Assembly: GCF_001640805.2 (NCBI RefSeq)
Contig: NC_066838.1
Span: forward strand, 22,627,928 to 22,691,927
Origin: Lates calcarifer
Lineage: Eukaryota; Chordata; Actinopteri; Centropomidae
Direction: 5' to 3'
Length of the DNA stretch: 64,000 nucleotides
Position numbers and translations under genes: made by a program. Positions 1 to 12,880 of this stretch are shown here, piece after piece (the first letter of the stretch is position 1; every line of letters starts with the position of its first letter). Below the pieces are notes generated by a model, which had not been told where the DNA came from, did not search any database, and was given only the letters and a program-made list of their open reading frames with translations.

Positions 1-859
1 AGTTTTACTCTTCATTCATTCATATTTTAAGAAACAACCTGCAGTAAAGCTCTGGTAATTACTTTTCAGTTTTACAGTTATGCTGCAGTCATCTATTTAA
101 ACTTTATTTAATAAACTACTGTATTGTTTAATAAAGTTGATCTTCACATAAGCTTGGGGAAAAAGGTTACTCCTAGAGTTATAGTAATTTTTATAGTCCT
201 GCTGCAGTTATACTTTTCTAATAAAGCTGAAACTGAAATGAGCTGGTGACAAATTGCCCTGTCATTCTTAATAATTACATTTTTCCTGACACATTTTACA
301 TTTTTGTAATAAGTTGGACACACGCTCTTGAGAAAAATGTCTGTCACTACTCGTCTGTGTGCAGGTGTGTTTGTACAGGCTTCACCTAGGTGGACAGATG
401 CCCTGTTACAGACAAAAGCTCATTGATGGCAGAGAAACAGCTTTCTCTGGCCAACTGATCCCAGCTGCTCACTACTGTTTCTTTGGCTTAAGATAAAGGC
501 AACAGTTGCCCGTGCAGTTGACATCTCACCCATGGACATACAGGGGCATAGTGCACCCAAACGTTTTGAGTCATGAATCATTCTTTTCATTGGGTCAATG
601 TAAAACATTAGAAATTTTTTTATATCAAAGACAGAGGAATCATGTCTAGTATATTATAACATTTTAGAGGAAGATTGGTTTGTTTTTCTTAAATGTATTT
701 GGAAAAGTAGATACTAATCAGTCATCTGTTGGTGTGTGACTGAATACATGTTGTTAGTGCACACACATTAACACATACATACCCTGAGGCTTCTTTTTGT
801 GCATCTTGTGATGTTTGTCAGGCTACAGCATGACATTGTCCCTTTAATGTGTTTTCTAG
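1..859 (+). other. plxna2: 3' part of the intron upstream of window exon 1
   Basis: AT-rich sequence without supportable coding content. The short open frames here have no recognisable protein features. It ends in a pyrimidine tract and acceptor (gttttctag) at 859. The sema-domain exons expected before exon 1 are not present. Confidence 0.8.
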
Positions 860-960
860 GTTACCCAAGTTCCCATCGAGTCATGTGAGCAGTACGGAAC
901 CTGTGGAGAATGTCTGAGCTCTGGGGATCCACACTGCGGCTGGTGTGTCCTGCATAATAT
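860..960 (+). CDS. plxna2: plexin-A2 window exon 1: sema end and start of PSI1
   Basis: 101 bp, phase 0 in, 2 bases out. It encodes [33 protein letters not shown] and the first two bases of the next codon. The VP(I/V)ESC segment closes the sema beta-propeller. The cysteines in ESC, GTC, GEC, PHC and GWC begin the first plexin-semaphorin-integrin (PSI) knot. GDPHCGWC is a signature shared by plexins. Acceptor ttctag at 859 and donor gtgagt at 961 are strong. The protein aligns with human PLXNA2 from about residue 505. Confidence 0.95.
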
Positions 961-1880
961 GTGAGTATTCTTTAGTCTTCATCCAGCCAGTTTACAGATA
1001 TTTTACATACAGATTTTATCAGATTTTATTCAGTGCGCAAAGACAGACAGGGCTTTTATTTTCCATAATGTTTATCTCAGTGATCAAATAAAGTTTGAGG
1101 AGATGAGACAGTGTCTGACTGGAAATGGATAGTTGTGCCTCAGAGGTGTAGAGCTGGTTCAAAGCTGCTTGCTGTAGCCATAGTGACTGCTGCCCTGTTC
1201 TGACATGACTTGATCTTAACAGGAAATGAGACCATTCAGTCTGTGTATGACTTAGTGGAATCTGAAAAGACAAACAAGAAGAGACCAAAGAGACTCACTT
1301 ACTTAAATAATACTCCTGATTAGAACTTCATTGTGCTTTAATGTGTTTAATGGACATGGTCTACTAATATATTTGTTGTGTGTGTTCTGAGCAAGTTAGA
1401 GGATATTTACCTCCCGCTGTAACAACAGCAGCTGTACGAATAAGCGTAGAAGCCATGAGTGACACCTGCTGGAGGTGAATCACTACTGCAGCAGAACTAA
1501 CTTCTAGAAAGCCAGACTGGAGAAGAAAAAAACTGATACAAAAAAATAAAAGTGCTTGAAAAAACTTGGATATTTGTCATATTTTCTGTATCAGTCATTC
1601 ATTGCAGTATTCATTTGTAAATGGGACTGATGTGATGGTACTTCAGTGAAATGATGGTGAGGGTAGACCGGGGACAGAAGATGAATGCAACACAATACTA
1701 AAAAAGCAGAAAGACATTCCACACTGTCTCCATCTCTCCCTCTTTGTTTCTTAAGGACACACATCCTCTCATCAGTCTGAGCTTTTTCTTAGCTGCTATG
1801 TCTTAAATTCCCCACTAACAGCCCCTCCTAAATGCAGGCCCTCTCTTTAAAGGTATAGCTGAATATTTGTGTGTATCAGA

Positions 1881-2020
1881 GCACCGCCGCAATCATCATT
1901 ATCGTGATGGCGGCCCCTGCAAAGTGCACTTAAAGTAATTTACATCACTCCAAAGCCGGGACAGGACAAATAATTGCCTAGCGACAAGGTAATTCAGCAT
2001 GCGTCTACGGTGGTACGGGA
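1881..2020. promoter_or_regulatory. candidate conserved non-coding element with YY1-like site
   Basis: A non-repetitive stretch standing out from simple-repeat-rich intron 1. CCGCC...GGCGG form an imperfect hairpin around AATCATCATTATCG, the right arm GATGGCGGCC fits a YY1 site, and AAATAATTG and GGTAATTCAGCATGC follow. Conservation could not be tested. Confidence 0.25.
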
Positions 2021-5000
2021 GGGGCAGGCTAAAGCTCTGTATTCTCTGCAGTCTGCGTGCCTTCACACAGGGATCATTTACCACAACATTAGCCTCCGTG
2101 CTAGGCTGTTAATCATATGCCTTTGTGTAGGTGTGGTAGGGAATGGAATATTTCAGATTGGTAGGAATTTGAATCCACAGCATGTAAGAGGTCTTGATGC
2201 TTAAAGGTGAATGAGTTTTGAAAGCTGTTATAGTGAAAGCAGCTGTGAGGAGGAAACAGCTGTTTGGTGTGTAAAACCTTCTCAAGCATTTGTGTGTGAG
2301 TGCCAGCATCTGAAAGTGTGCGTGCATGTGGGTTCGATTTTTGTGTACATGCACAAACACTTGTGTGGACTGCTGTACTGTACTGTTGGGAGAAAAGGTC
2401 AGCACCCCGATTCGCATCAGATCAGCCATCTGCTCTCCCAACACCGCAGACCCTCGTGCCACCTGTCCATAGTCCTAATCCCCCTTTCTCTGTCCTGACC
2501 CTGCATTGAGTGTGGCAGGACCCGTGTCAGCTCTGGCTGAGTTACTTCTAGGAGGAAAAGAAGTTACTGGACGAATACTGCTACTCTTGCTGCTACTCAT
2601 TTTGGCATCTATGGATTTCTATGTGCAGCTCTCAGTTTGCTAAGTTTGCATACTGGAAAACAGAAAAAACAAAGAAAAATGCTGCCATATGTGGGAAGCA
2701 GCAATGAAATGTGATGATGTATCAAAAGCTACAGGTGCTCAATTAATTATGTAATCTGATCGAGTTGACTTGAACTGCTTGCAAGACAGTTGGTGGAAAC
2801 ACACTTATTTTCCCAGACATTCAGAAATTTGTACACGTCTTTAATGGAAACATAAGTAGTGACTCAGCCAAGTAAAATTAGACGAACTAATAACTGTATT
2901 CTTTAATGGGTTAAGGACATAAGTTATCACGAAGGCCGCATGAATATACAATATAACCAAGAGTAGAAAGAAGTATCTGTCAAATACTGCTGGAGAAAAG
3001 CAGCTGCACCCTTCTGGTGAAGAGCTTCCCTCATCCCACACACCCAAAATTAAATTTCTTGCCAGCCGTGGTGCCATCCACAGCTGTGATCAGTGCTGCT
3101 TCCTTCTGCCCCTTTTCCCTCCATTTCTCCAATTCTCCATCACCCATCTCTAAGCCATTGTTGATTTTATAAAATTATCTTTTCCCCATTTCCCATGTTT
3201 GCGTGCGCCTCCCTCACTCCCCTCACGGTGAAGCTAGCATCTAAGCTATGCCACTCATCTTCCTCTCAGCTCATCGCGGCTCACTGCTGCGCCGTCTCCC
3301 ATTTAGACACTCTCCCCTCTGGAATCAGCTCTTCCACACTCAGAATGGTTGGCTTGCCACACATAAACACCCCTCACTTTGATCACCCCCCTCCCGTCTT
3401 ATACAGCTGCCATCTACAATATCCATCCTCTTTTTTTCTCCTCCAAACACTGTGTCCCTCCTCCCCCTTTTCTTTATGTTTGTGCATGTATACCCAGTGA
3501 AGTGCTGCTTTCTAAGGTGGCTAATTAGGAACATAGAGGGACATTAGGTTGGTTTGCGATGATGAGGAGGAGAGAAATGTGAGACAGGCAGTGAGATGAG
3601 GTGGTGAGCTGGCCAGGAGTGGCGTCTCTGTCTTTCCTGTCTTTCTGCTCTCTTTCTTCTTCCTCTGATTCAGTGTGTTGTGAGACTCTAAAGTCCTTTA
3701 ATTACCAGCAGCTGCTAGGCATCTACTGAATGCATGAAGAACGAGAGGGGAAAAAAAGAGAGGGGATAAGAATGAGGGGAAGAGAATGAGAGAGGGAGAG
3801 AGTGTTTGATGCTGCACACTCATCGGCCCACAAAACCGAGCAGCATTTTGATTGCAGCTCAAAGGGAGCTCATCATCTCGAGCGCTCTTCAGTAACAGTC
3901 CTGTGAATGGGTAGTTCAGCCTTCGTCTGACCACAATCCAAAAACATGGAGTTATGGTGATGCTTTCTCTCTTGCTTTTTCTCTCTCTGTCTCCCTCTCC
4001 CTCTCCGTTAGCCTGCAACTCATCGTTGTTAGATTAGCTCTCTAATCATGCCCAAAAGAGGCTTTTCCATCTCAAAATGTCCCACATCACTCTGTTCTCC
4101 CTCCATCCTCTCAGCTCGCTTCCACATTCCAGGAGAGGACTAGCGGTTTTGTTGAGATTTGTCAGGATTAGTCTGACTTCTGTCCAAGAGTTGAGATTGG
4201 AGAAGTGATCCAGAGCCATGGTCAGCAGTTAACCAGTATAGTGAGTTTCTCTAAGCGCTACTATTTACAATTTGACTGCAGTAGTGAGTGATGATAGGTT
4301 GTAGTTATGTAATATGTGCATAAGAAACTGTCAAAATCAGCGCTAGTTTGTTGTGTGGATGACAGCTTAGGGCTATTGGTGCAATAGGCCCCAGCAGAGA
4401 GTGAGTCAGCATTAGAGGGCTGCTCTGAGCAGAATAACATATCACTACTACACTGTGATACTGTATTGTATTGTACTGTCAGTCTGCATGTGGCTGAACT
4501 GCTCAGATCTGTTTGAGTAACAACCCACACAGCAGCCTGAATGGCACGGCTGTCCACTTTTTACCAATTGGTATTACAAGCTTAAATGCCGTTAGACGAT
4601 TTGTTTTGGCATCCCAGTTGGAGCACATGATATGGGTACAGCTCGCTGAGAGGAAGATTCAGGTTTTGGGACCTGGCCAGTTCTTTAACAGATTCTTATT
4701 TTGGTATTTGACACCTGGAGGTTGGAATTTAAGACGAGAAACATTAAAATAAAGTGCAACACTTCCTTTTTTTAGACTATTATGTCTGTCTATGTAGCAC
4801 GTTCACTTACTGTGCTGTGGACAATGTTGAACAGTGACCATAAAATTTCCTCTAATGTACCAACGACAACAACAATTAACCTAGCAATGGAAATGGCTGC
4901 TTCAGCCCATTGTGGATGTCAGAACGTGTGTCTAATGGCCGACTCATCAGCTACAGCCACAGTTAGCAGTTGGGGGGAAGCTGCATCCATCTTCCCAATT

Positions 5001-8000
5001 GTGCCTAATGAGATATCGATCACGAACATGCAGGTCTATCAATATTTCCATAGATTCCTCAGACATAGCGCTAGTACAGGTTGGTAACATGATGGTTGAA
5101 ATACTGCGCCAGTATGGACAGTGTGAATGAGCAGGCTACATATAATACTGTTAATGATCCTAAAATCTGTGTGTGTGTGTGTCTCTTTCTTGCTCACACA
5201 TTTTCTTTTTCAATGCTTCCAGCCCTGCACTGCTTCCTCTGTCTTTTTTCTTTTGCTTTTTCTTTAGCTTTTTCTCTCTCTGCTCAGCCCACACAAGTAA
5301 AGCTATAGCTTGATGCAGAGCACTGAGCAATGGTCTCTTTGTAAATCTTCTTTTCTCACTTTATCTCCCCTCTCTTTCCCCTGCCCTCACCCAATATCTG
5401 TAACAGAGACTGACACACTGGTTTTACATAAACATTATATGCGTGTGCACATGTGCCTGAGTTTGTTTTACTGCTTGTGTCTATATGAGTTGACTCAGTT
5501 TACACTACAATAGCTTCTGGATCTATAAGAAGATGAAATGAATGGGCTGTGGCCATACTGTGCTTGTGTACTGCGGGCGCGATCCCTGCAGTGACATTAT
5601 CAGTCGCCACAGGAGACGGGCCATGAGTTACAGTGGTGGGTTTGACCCCTGACATGAACAGTTTCAAACTGCGCCCTTGTATGTCAGCCCAAGCCCAAAC
5701 AGCAACTTGAGTTTGCAAAGTTTACCATCTCTGTGGTGGTTTGAAATTGAAAACCCTGCTTTTTTTCTTCTTTTTTATCCTTCCTTCACTTCCCTTTGTA
5801 CCTCCTGTGGGTCTGCATTTAAATGGATATTCTCACACTTTAGGGATGCAGCAGTAAGAAACAAATGCCCTGAATCACTCAGTATGAGGATAAAACACTG
5901 AAGGGAGGAGGCAGCCTGTGTGTAGGCAGCCCTGCACAGTACAGCCCTCCACATCGCTGCTCACCTAATGATTGCTCTTTTAATGGTGTGGAGGCAAAAT
6001 CCCAGTGCAGTCAGTTTTCATACATGTTTACATTAACTTGTATATCTGTAGAAATCCCCAGACTGGATTCCATTCAACCAAATCAAATCATGCCAGTGAT
6101 TCTTCAACATAATGCATTACCACTAAAGACTAGTAAAGCTTTGTTAAGTACCATAAAATATTCAGTATACATCTAGTTCAGCCCCTCTGAACCCACATCT
6201 TGCCACCATAGTCTTTTTCACCCCCCAACCACCCCCCCTTACCGTGCCACCAAAGCATCTCTGCTCTGCTCTCATTTTCCTTTCTCTGTGGTGTTTTGTG
6301 GTCTGGCTCCGGTGAGGGAAGGAAGGTGATTTTAAAATGGCTCCCTCTGTTCTCTCCTCCTGTTTTTAAACACCGTGCTCACAGCTAGAGCTGCAATCAG
6401 ACAGGCCTTCACACTTTCACTGAAGTCCTTAGATGTGGTAAGGGAAGGGGAGGAGGGATAGAAGAACAGAAATCTTTCCCTGTCGCCTGCCTCTCCTGCT
6501 CTGCTGTCAAGGCCAGGAGATGTGTGTGTGCGTATAAATGTGTGAAGGATTAAGTGCAAGGGACTGTGTGTTAATATGCATATGTATAACTCTGCGCACA
6601 TTCATGTCAATTCACGTTTGAGTGTACATATTTTTTGTCTGTGGTTATGGACTGTTATGTCTGTGTTTCAGTGGTGATGTGTGAATGTGTGTGTGTACCC
6701 ATAGGTCTAGGTGTCTATCAAAGCTTGGCACAGCAGAGACGACAGCGTAATTGCCTGTCTAGGGCAATACGTAGAATAAGAAGCAGGCATGGATGGAACA
6801 GACCCAGAGGTCTGGCCCTTGCTACCTTCATCCTCCTGCACCATGAGTGCTTCTGCAGTCACCACCAACTCCACAAATCACTCTGTACATTAGATATAGG
6901 TTACTATATTAGATCGCATACTTACTGCTGCCTCTTCATACACACTGTGTCAGTTCATTTTGCACCTCAGAGTTCAAAATCCAGCAGTGTAGCTCACACA
7001 AACTGCCACAGGAGAAAACAGTATGCTCTGCTTTGCTTTTTTATTTGTATGTTTTTTGTTTTCCCACTCACCTTATATGACTGCATGAAATGTGACTGCC
7101 ACTTACAACTGCATTCATACCCTGCAGTGGAGTTGTCCAGAGAGGAGTAATGATGGAAGTGCGAGCAGTTATTTCAGCACCATGGACAGGGCTTAGAGAG
7201 CATAACACCCTTGCCGACTGCCTCCAGCAGCTGCTGGAGGGTAAATAGCTATGTACTGCTTATTACAGGAGATGGGCTGCATGCATTTGTATTGTCAATC
7301 TGCGTTTATGCGTGGAAGCATGTACATGTGTGTTACTTTTTTGTGACACAGAAATTCAACGTGTGTATCACTTCTTTTAACACTTTATTTCTCCGTGTGA
7401 GCTCCCCCTCCCCACCCCTCAGGAATTTGAGTGATGGAACACAAAGCATCGGCAAAGCTGCTGAGTGACAGGCCAGGGCTAGACAGGAGGATAAGGGGGT
7501 TGTACAGGGGAGGGGGTCAGGAGGGGGAATATGAGGAAGGCAGGATTCTAGTCAACACTCAGTGGCATGCACTTCAGCTAATGAGAGAGGCAAGGGGTCA
7601 GCTTCTAACTACACAGAGATAATGGCCATCTCCCGAAACCATGGCAACAGCAGCTGTCCTGCACTCCTCCCACCCCCGCTACCTCACCCCCTTGCTGCGC
7701 CCTCATCTTACTTCACCCCACCGAAATGAATTTTATTTTTTTTAAAAAAATCACAGTGAGGAAAATCAATGCAGGGCTTTTTGTCAGCTAATGACCGCCC
7801 AGGTTTTTTTTACATCTGTACCCATACAGCTTGGAGACATGCATAAAACATTGTGCCGCAGCCTACACCTGAAAGCACATTAAGTATCATTTTCTGCTGC
7901 TGTTGTGAATGAATGAATAAAAGAAGCACCGAATTGCAGACAGAGTAACACCTTGACTAAGAAAGGTGTACTAATTTCAGCTTGTGAAAGAGTGAGACAA

Positions 8001-8168
8001 AAGGGAGAGACATGGGCAGATAGAGGAGAAATGTGGCAAATGCAGTAGTCATGGAGTCAGATGTGTAAAATGAAGAGCAAATAATTCATATCAGGAGTAA
8101 CTGTAAAAAGTGTGAGATTTAATATGTAGAAATACAGTTCCCAAAGTGGTGAGGAAACCAGGTAATAA

Positions 8169-8187
8169 TTTTTTTTGGGGGGGGGGG
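8169..8187. repeat. T8G11 homopolymer junction
   Basis: Eight T then eleven G, in intron 1. A site prone to length error in sequencing. Confidence 0.9.
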
Positions 8188-8485
8188 ATCCTGCAATTGC
8201 CCCTCTTTTCCAGTGGGAGATTTACACTACTATACTAATTCTACACTTTCCTGCTCTCTGAAATCCCCAGGGAGTACTGTGCATATGAGTGTTGTATGTG
8301 TGTATGCTTGGTGTGTCTGCAAGTGTGTATGTGAACCTTGGTGTGCTTGTGCCTCTTCATGTGAGTCTGCTGGATATGGCTTGAACTTCTGACAACATAA
8401 TTACACACAGAGGCTGAGGATGAAGATGTAGCTTGGAGTCAGTATGTGTGAGAGTATGTGGTTAAGAGGCATGATATGGGGCCCT

Positions 8486-8519
8486 AACACACACAGCAAC
8501 ACACGCACACACACACACA
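8486..8519. repeat. interrupted CA microsatellite
   Basis: Runs of AC with single-base interruptions, in intron 1. Confidence 0.85.
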
Positions 8520-10097
8520 GTCAGCAGCCAGGGGAGAATGGACGGGGCTTGTAGTGGCACATCAGCACCATAGACAGCGGCTGACCCATCGGAGTCCAAT
8601 TAGAGCTGCTGTGACCAGACAGCCAGTTAGCCAGACACTTAGACTGCTGGGTTGGATGAGGATAGAGAGCCTGTGGTGTAATGGGGTGGTGGGCACACAC
8701 AGTTTTAATAAGAAGGAGGAGGCGGCTGAGTTTTAATGAGGGATGTGGCGGATTGTGGGGGTGTTGTGTGGTACTTGATACACTGTCTGACCATTAAGAT
8801 CTCTTATGAGTGGACGGCGTATAATTTGCACTAGTTACATCTCCGAAGTTATACAGTGATTGAAGGATATAATTTGGGTGTGTAGTGCTTAGTGCTGTGG
8901 CTTCATGGTTAATGTTAATATTGTATATTAAATTACCCACTGGAGGCAGTGTGGTTCCACTGCTGTTACTACCACTTTCTGTGGTTTATTAAGAACACGT
9001 AGCTTCCAAGAGGCCATGATCACCTCAAAGTTTATAAAACTTTTAGAGCTACAAGCCCTAGAAGCCAGCTGTTATGGATGGTGGGGCTGTCGTGAAATAC
9101 ATACTTTTTACCAGTGTGAGCTATTTTTAATTGATGTTTTCAGGCAATCTAACAAAACAGCAAAACTATTCCACATTATGTCTTCAATATGCCATCTGTT
9201 TTGCAAACCAAGATGAAAAAACAGTCTGGGAACAACAACATAACTTAGCCAGACTCTAGAGCTTGTCACATTTATAGTCTTAATCAACGCAGAACCAACA
9301 AATCTACATGACTAATAGAGACAACACGAAAACTTAGAAAACAAGAGTGAAGAAGCCATAAGCATCTGGTGTAATTTTAAAGGCTCTTAGTGACCAGTTC
9401 AGGTGCCTTTAGACAAAGGTGTTGGATCAAAATGTGGATGATCTTATCAACTCCAAGGTGTCCATGCAGTGTCCGGAGTAATCTGTCACTCAATCTGTCG
9501 ATCTATGCCCAGTCCGACCAGTGAAATATTCCTGTCAAATATTCTGTTGACAAAAGTGAGCTATTGAGGAGACACAGTGTTATTTCCTATATATGATAAT
9601 ATATAATATACATAATATGTAACTTATATATAAGTTTACCATCAGTGTTTTTGACATTTTTAATCCTCATCTTTCTCTCCCCTTCCTCCTGTTGTTGGAT
9701 AGGGTTTCAATTTCTGTCACAACACTGGCAATTTGTCTTTCTTGCCCTCAATTTAAATTGTCACATTGTGTTTTCATTGCAGCATTTATTGTAATGTCAG
9801 TATTCATTTCTAGCATTATTGTCACTATTGTTTCATGGTTTTCATACCTTTCCTCTACTTTTTTACTTTTTTATTCTGAGTATTTTCTTTCCTACTAAAA
9901 CTTTTTTCCTGCTATTTACTCAGTCATGGAGTTATTGATGTTGTACTTCAGATTATAACTTTGCCAACACGTCTACCTTATTTTTTTCCTGGTGCTGTAA
10001 TAGCTTTAGCAGCCTCTCTTTTTTCATTTTTAGTTATGTTCCTGTTGAAAAACAAATATCAGTAACCCCTGATATCTCTTCTTTCCATCTCCCTCAG

Positions 10098-10221
10098 CTG
10101 CTCTCAGAGGACCCGGTGCGAGCGCGCAGATGAGCCATATCGTTTCGCCGCTTCTCTCAACCAGTGTGTGAAGGCCACAGTGTACCCAGACAGCATTGCA
10201 GTGTCAGAACCCAGCGTACCT
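10098..10221 (+). CDS. plxna2: plexin-A2 window exon 2: end of PSI1 and linker
   Basis: 124 bp (1 base completing the exon 1 codon plus 41 codons), ending in phase 0. It encodes CSQRTRCERADEPYRFAASL, then N-Q-C-V-K and a linker ending SIAVSEPSVP. CSQRTRC supplies the last cysteines of PSI1, and the EPxRFAASxxQC motif is typical of plexin-A proteins. Acceptor ccctcag at 10097; donor gtaagt at 10222. The joined codon at the exon 1/2 boundary is ATC (Ile), where the human protein has Met. Confidence 0.95.
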
Positions 10222-12726
10222 GTAAGTTTACACAGACACACACATTAGTAGGTACACTATGTACACATGCACACACACACAGAAAAAGCCAAACACCTGC
10301 AATCTCAACCACAATTTGCACACATCACAATGAAAAATTAGCTCCTATCTACATACTCCCTACCCACGTACAGAGGCAGAATGTTTTAAATGATCCCACA
10401 TAGCAGTTTGCCTAGTCTTGATTGTGGTTGATGCATAAACATTAGATGGGAAGGTTCATAAGAGCTCTATGTGGGCGTTTCAGCGTGCATATGCTCACTT
10501 GATACAGAGCAGTCAATATGTGTGCCAAGACATGTTTGTGTGGGTGGGTGTGTAGGTGTTAAAGTTGTCCAAGTGCATGCAGTACAGTACAGTGCAGTAT
10601 TTCCACATGGACTGAGTAAAAACAGGCAGATATTATAGAGCATCAGTGAAAGGCTCTGCCTGTCCAAGGCGTGGAGAATGCTGCACATGTGCACATGTGG
10701 ACACATGCTGTCAAGGGATCGGTTTATCCAAAACACAAAAGATGAAATACATTTTTCAGTTTGACCAGATGGATGCACTTAGGTTTGGACAAGTCTGTTT
10801 TCACCCTGAGCACTCAGTGTCATTTGGTTTATCTTATTGAGTCATGCATGCTTTTGGTGTCTCAAGAGAAGGTGTATGGCTTAAGATGCACTGTTCTTAG
10901 CTGAGATACTGCTCAGTGGGACTTTGTGAGCTTTGTATCTACATTTACTACAATATGAAGTTTTCTGGCAAGAGATGCTGCTTTATAACAACTTTTTTTA
11001 GATGTAATACACTCGACACTGCGATCCATCAAAACAAATGCTACTGAGTTCTGTGGTAAGCTGACCTTTTTATCTAACTGGTTAAAAAGTGAAAAAAAAA
11101 AAGAAAAAAATCAGATAAATGTGCCCTCACCCTCAAGCTCACCCTCAGTAAACTTTGCCCTATTGTCTGATTTGCAAATAGCAGTTTATCAGCTAACATG
11201 TAAGCAGTTATGTTTGTTTCCATGTCAGTCATACTAGCAACAGGGTCATCTCACCAAACCATCCTCAAAAAACACTCACAAATTCACACCGTCAAATTCC
11301 ACAGGAGCACACAGCTATCTCCATGACAACACAGTCTCTTCATGTGGGCACTGGGAGAGACACAAGAGACACAGACACAGAGAAAACAATCAAATTACCT
11401 TTATTAAAACTCTGCCACCAATTATACTGGTCATTGCTGCCAAGCTGCAAAAACACTCACCATTACCACCATCATCAGGGAGGACAGCAGAACAAAAAGA
11501 GCAAAGGCTTAACACTTGGAGACAAGCTTACTTTCTGTAGCAGCCTTGCTGTCTGTATGTGTGTCTATGAGTGTGTGCATGAGCAAATTTTGAGTGTTTA
11601 TCTGTGTGTGTGTGTCTAAGAAAAACGATGAGAGCTAATTAATGTGAGAGGTTACTCAGGGAATTCTACATTGAACAAAAGACATTGATTGCTGTGATTG
11701 CTGTAATCAAGGATCTCTCTGACACACCTCAGAGTAAAGCAACACAAACACGGTGAAAGTAAAACAGAGCAAGACGAGAGGTCCTCAGCAGAAAATAAAA
11801 GAAATCACCCATCCTCTCAATGGGTACCAGAGTAAGCCAGCTAACGAGGGAGGCAGTGTAGTCAGCTACTGAGACAGTCAGCATCTCTTGAAAGGCCTAC
11901 AGTTAAGCTGCTCAGCTGCCTTGCCTGTCCCAGTAGCCCTGCGGTGTTTAGTGAGAGGCAGATAAAACAAAGAGAAACTTCAAACGGTATGGCCCAAAAA
12001 TAACAGCTAATGGAACAAGGCTGTGAAATGCCATGGTGATAATTATCCAGGCTGCCTCTCTTGGCTGGAGAGCCAGATCACACACCCTGTGCGCAGAATA
12101 CATTTATTTATAGGCAGAGCAGCTGAATGCTCCAGCCCCAGTGTCACTGCTCTCCAGAGAATCATTTCAAACGTCTCTATGTGCGTCTGCACGTGTGTGG
12201 TATATTGCATATGTACGACACATCGTGTGTGAAAGTGTGAGTGAAGGTTTTTTTTCCCCCAACAAACACAATTTGCCAAGTGCCTGTTTTTTCCAGTTTC
12301 CTTTTATGCAGCTTATTACTGTATATTGACCACTGACTGAATCACAATGTCTTTATCTATCTCTGATATGATGATATCTTCTAGTATTAAATAAAAGTTT
12401 AATTAGATTAGATTATTATGGTACTATTAACATTTTTAAAACACAGCAACATTTCCTGGCAAAGTGGACGGACAGCTTTGCCAGCAGCAGTGTGTTCTTT
12501 TTTTGTTCTATTTGGAGCTTATTACACTGCTGAATTCAAGCCACTGTGTTTTCTCAGTTATCTCGAGCCTATCATGTCTCATCTTACCAAAGATGCAAAA
12601 TGCTAATGCTCATGCAATAGGATTTTTTCTGTGAAACATTTGGCATAAAATCAACCCTACTATTTGATCCATGTTCAAACTGCTGTGTGTGACAGACTAT
12701 TGTTATGTTCCTCGCCCCATGTGCAG
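10222..12726 (+). other. plxna2: intron 2 (2.5 kb)
   Basis: It contains short interrupted CA and TG runs (about 10238-10280 and 11598-11618). No further exon, RNA gene or recognised repeat was seen. Confidence 0.8.
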
Positions 12727-12880
12727 CTACTGGTGAAGGTGAGCGACGTTCCAGACCTTTCTGCGGGCATCACCTGCTCCTTTGGCAACCTGACAGAGGT
12801 AGAGGGACAGGTCAATGGCAACCAGATACTTTGTGTGTCTCCTGCTGCCAAGGATGTCCCCCTCATCCCTACAGACCAAG
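12727..12880 (+). CDS. plxna2: plexin-A2 window exon 3: first IPT-like fold
   Basis: 154 bp, phase 0 in, 1 base out. Residues include [29 protein letters not shown] and [14 protein letters not shown]. The pattern [15 protein letters not shown] is characteristic of the segment between PSI1 and PSI2 in plexin-A2, where other A-type plexins have more divergent sequence. N-L-T is a potential N-glycosylation site. The acceptor (ccatgtgcag) has a weak pyrimidine tract; the donor is gtatac. Confidence 0.95.

Larger units (their letters stand above)
961..10097 (+). other. plxna2: intron 1 (9.1 kb)
   Basis: The largest intron in the window. It holds a GC-richer candidate regulatory stretch near 1881-2020 (with a YY1-like site), a pyrimidine-rich stretch at about 3100-3480, a T8G11 homopolymer junction at 8169-8187, a CA repeat at 8486-8519 and an X-box-like CCATGGCAAC at 7639. 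The open frames here (for example 6635-7150) have no domain features or coding-like composition. No RNA gene or further exon was seen. Confidence 0.85.

Noticed and set aside
2326..2340. B-box-like GGTTCGATTT suggesting a tRNA-derived SINE
   Set aside because: No A box at the right distance and no cloverleaf or SINE body around it.
6635..7150. 171-codon open frame in intron 1
   Set aside because: No domain, homology or coding-like composition that I recognise. The sequence is intronic with TG-rich stretches.
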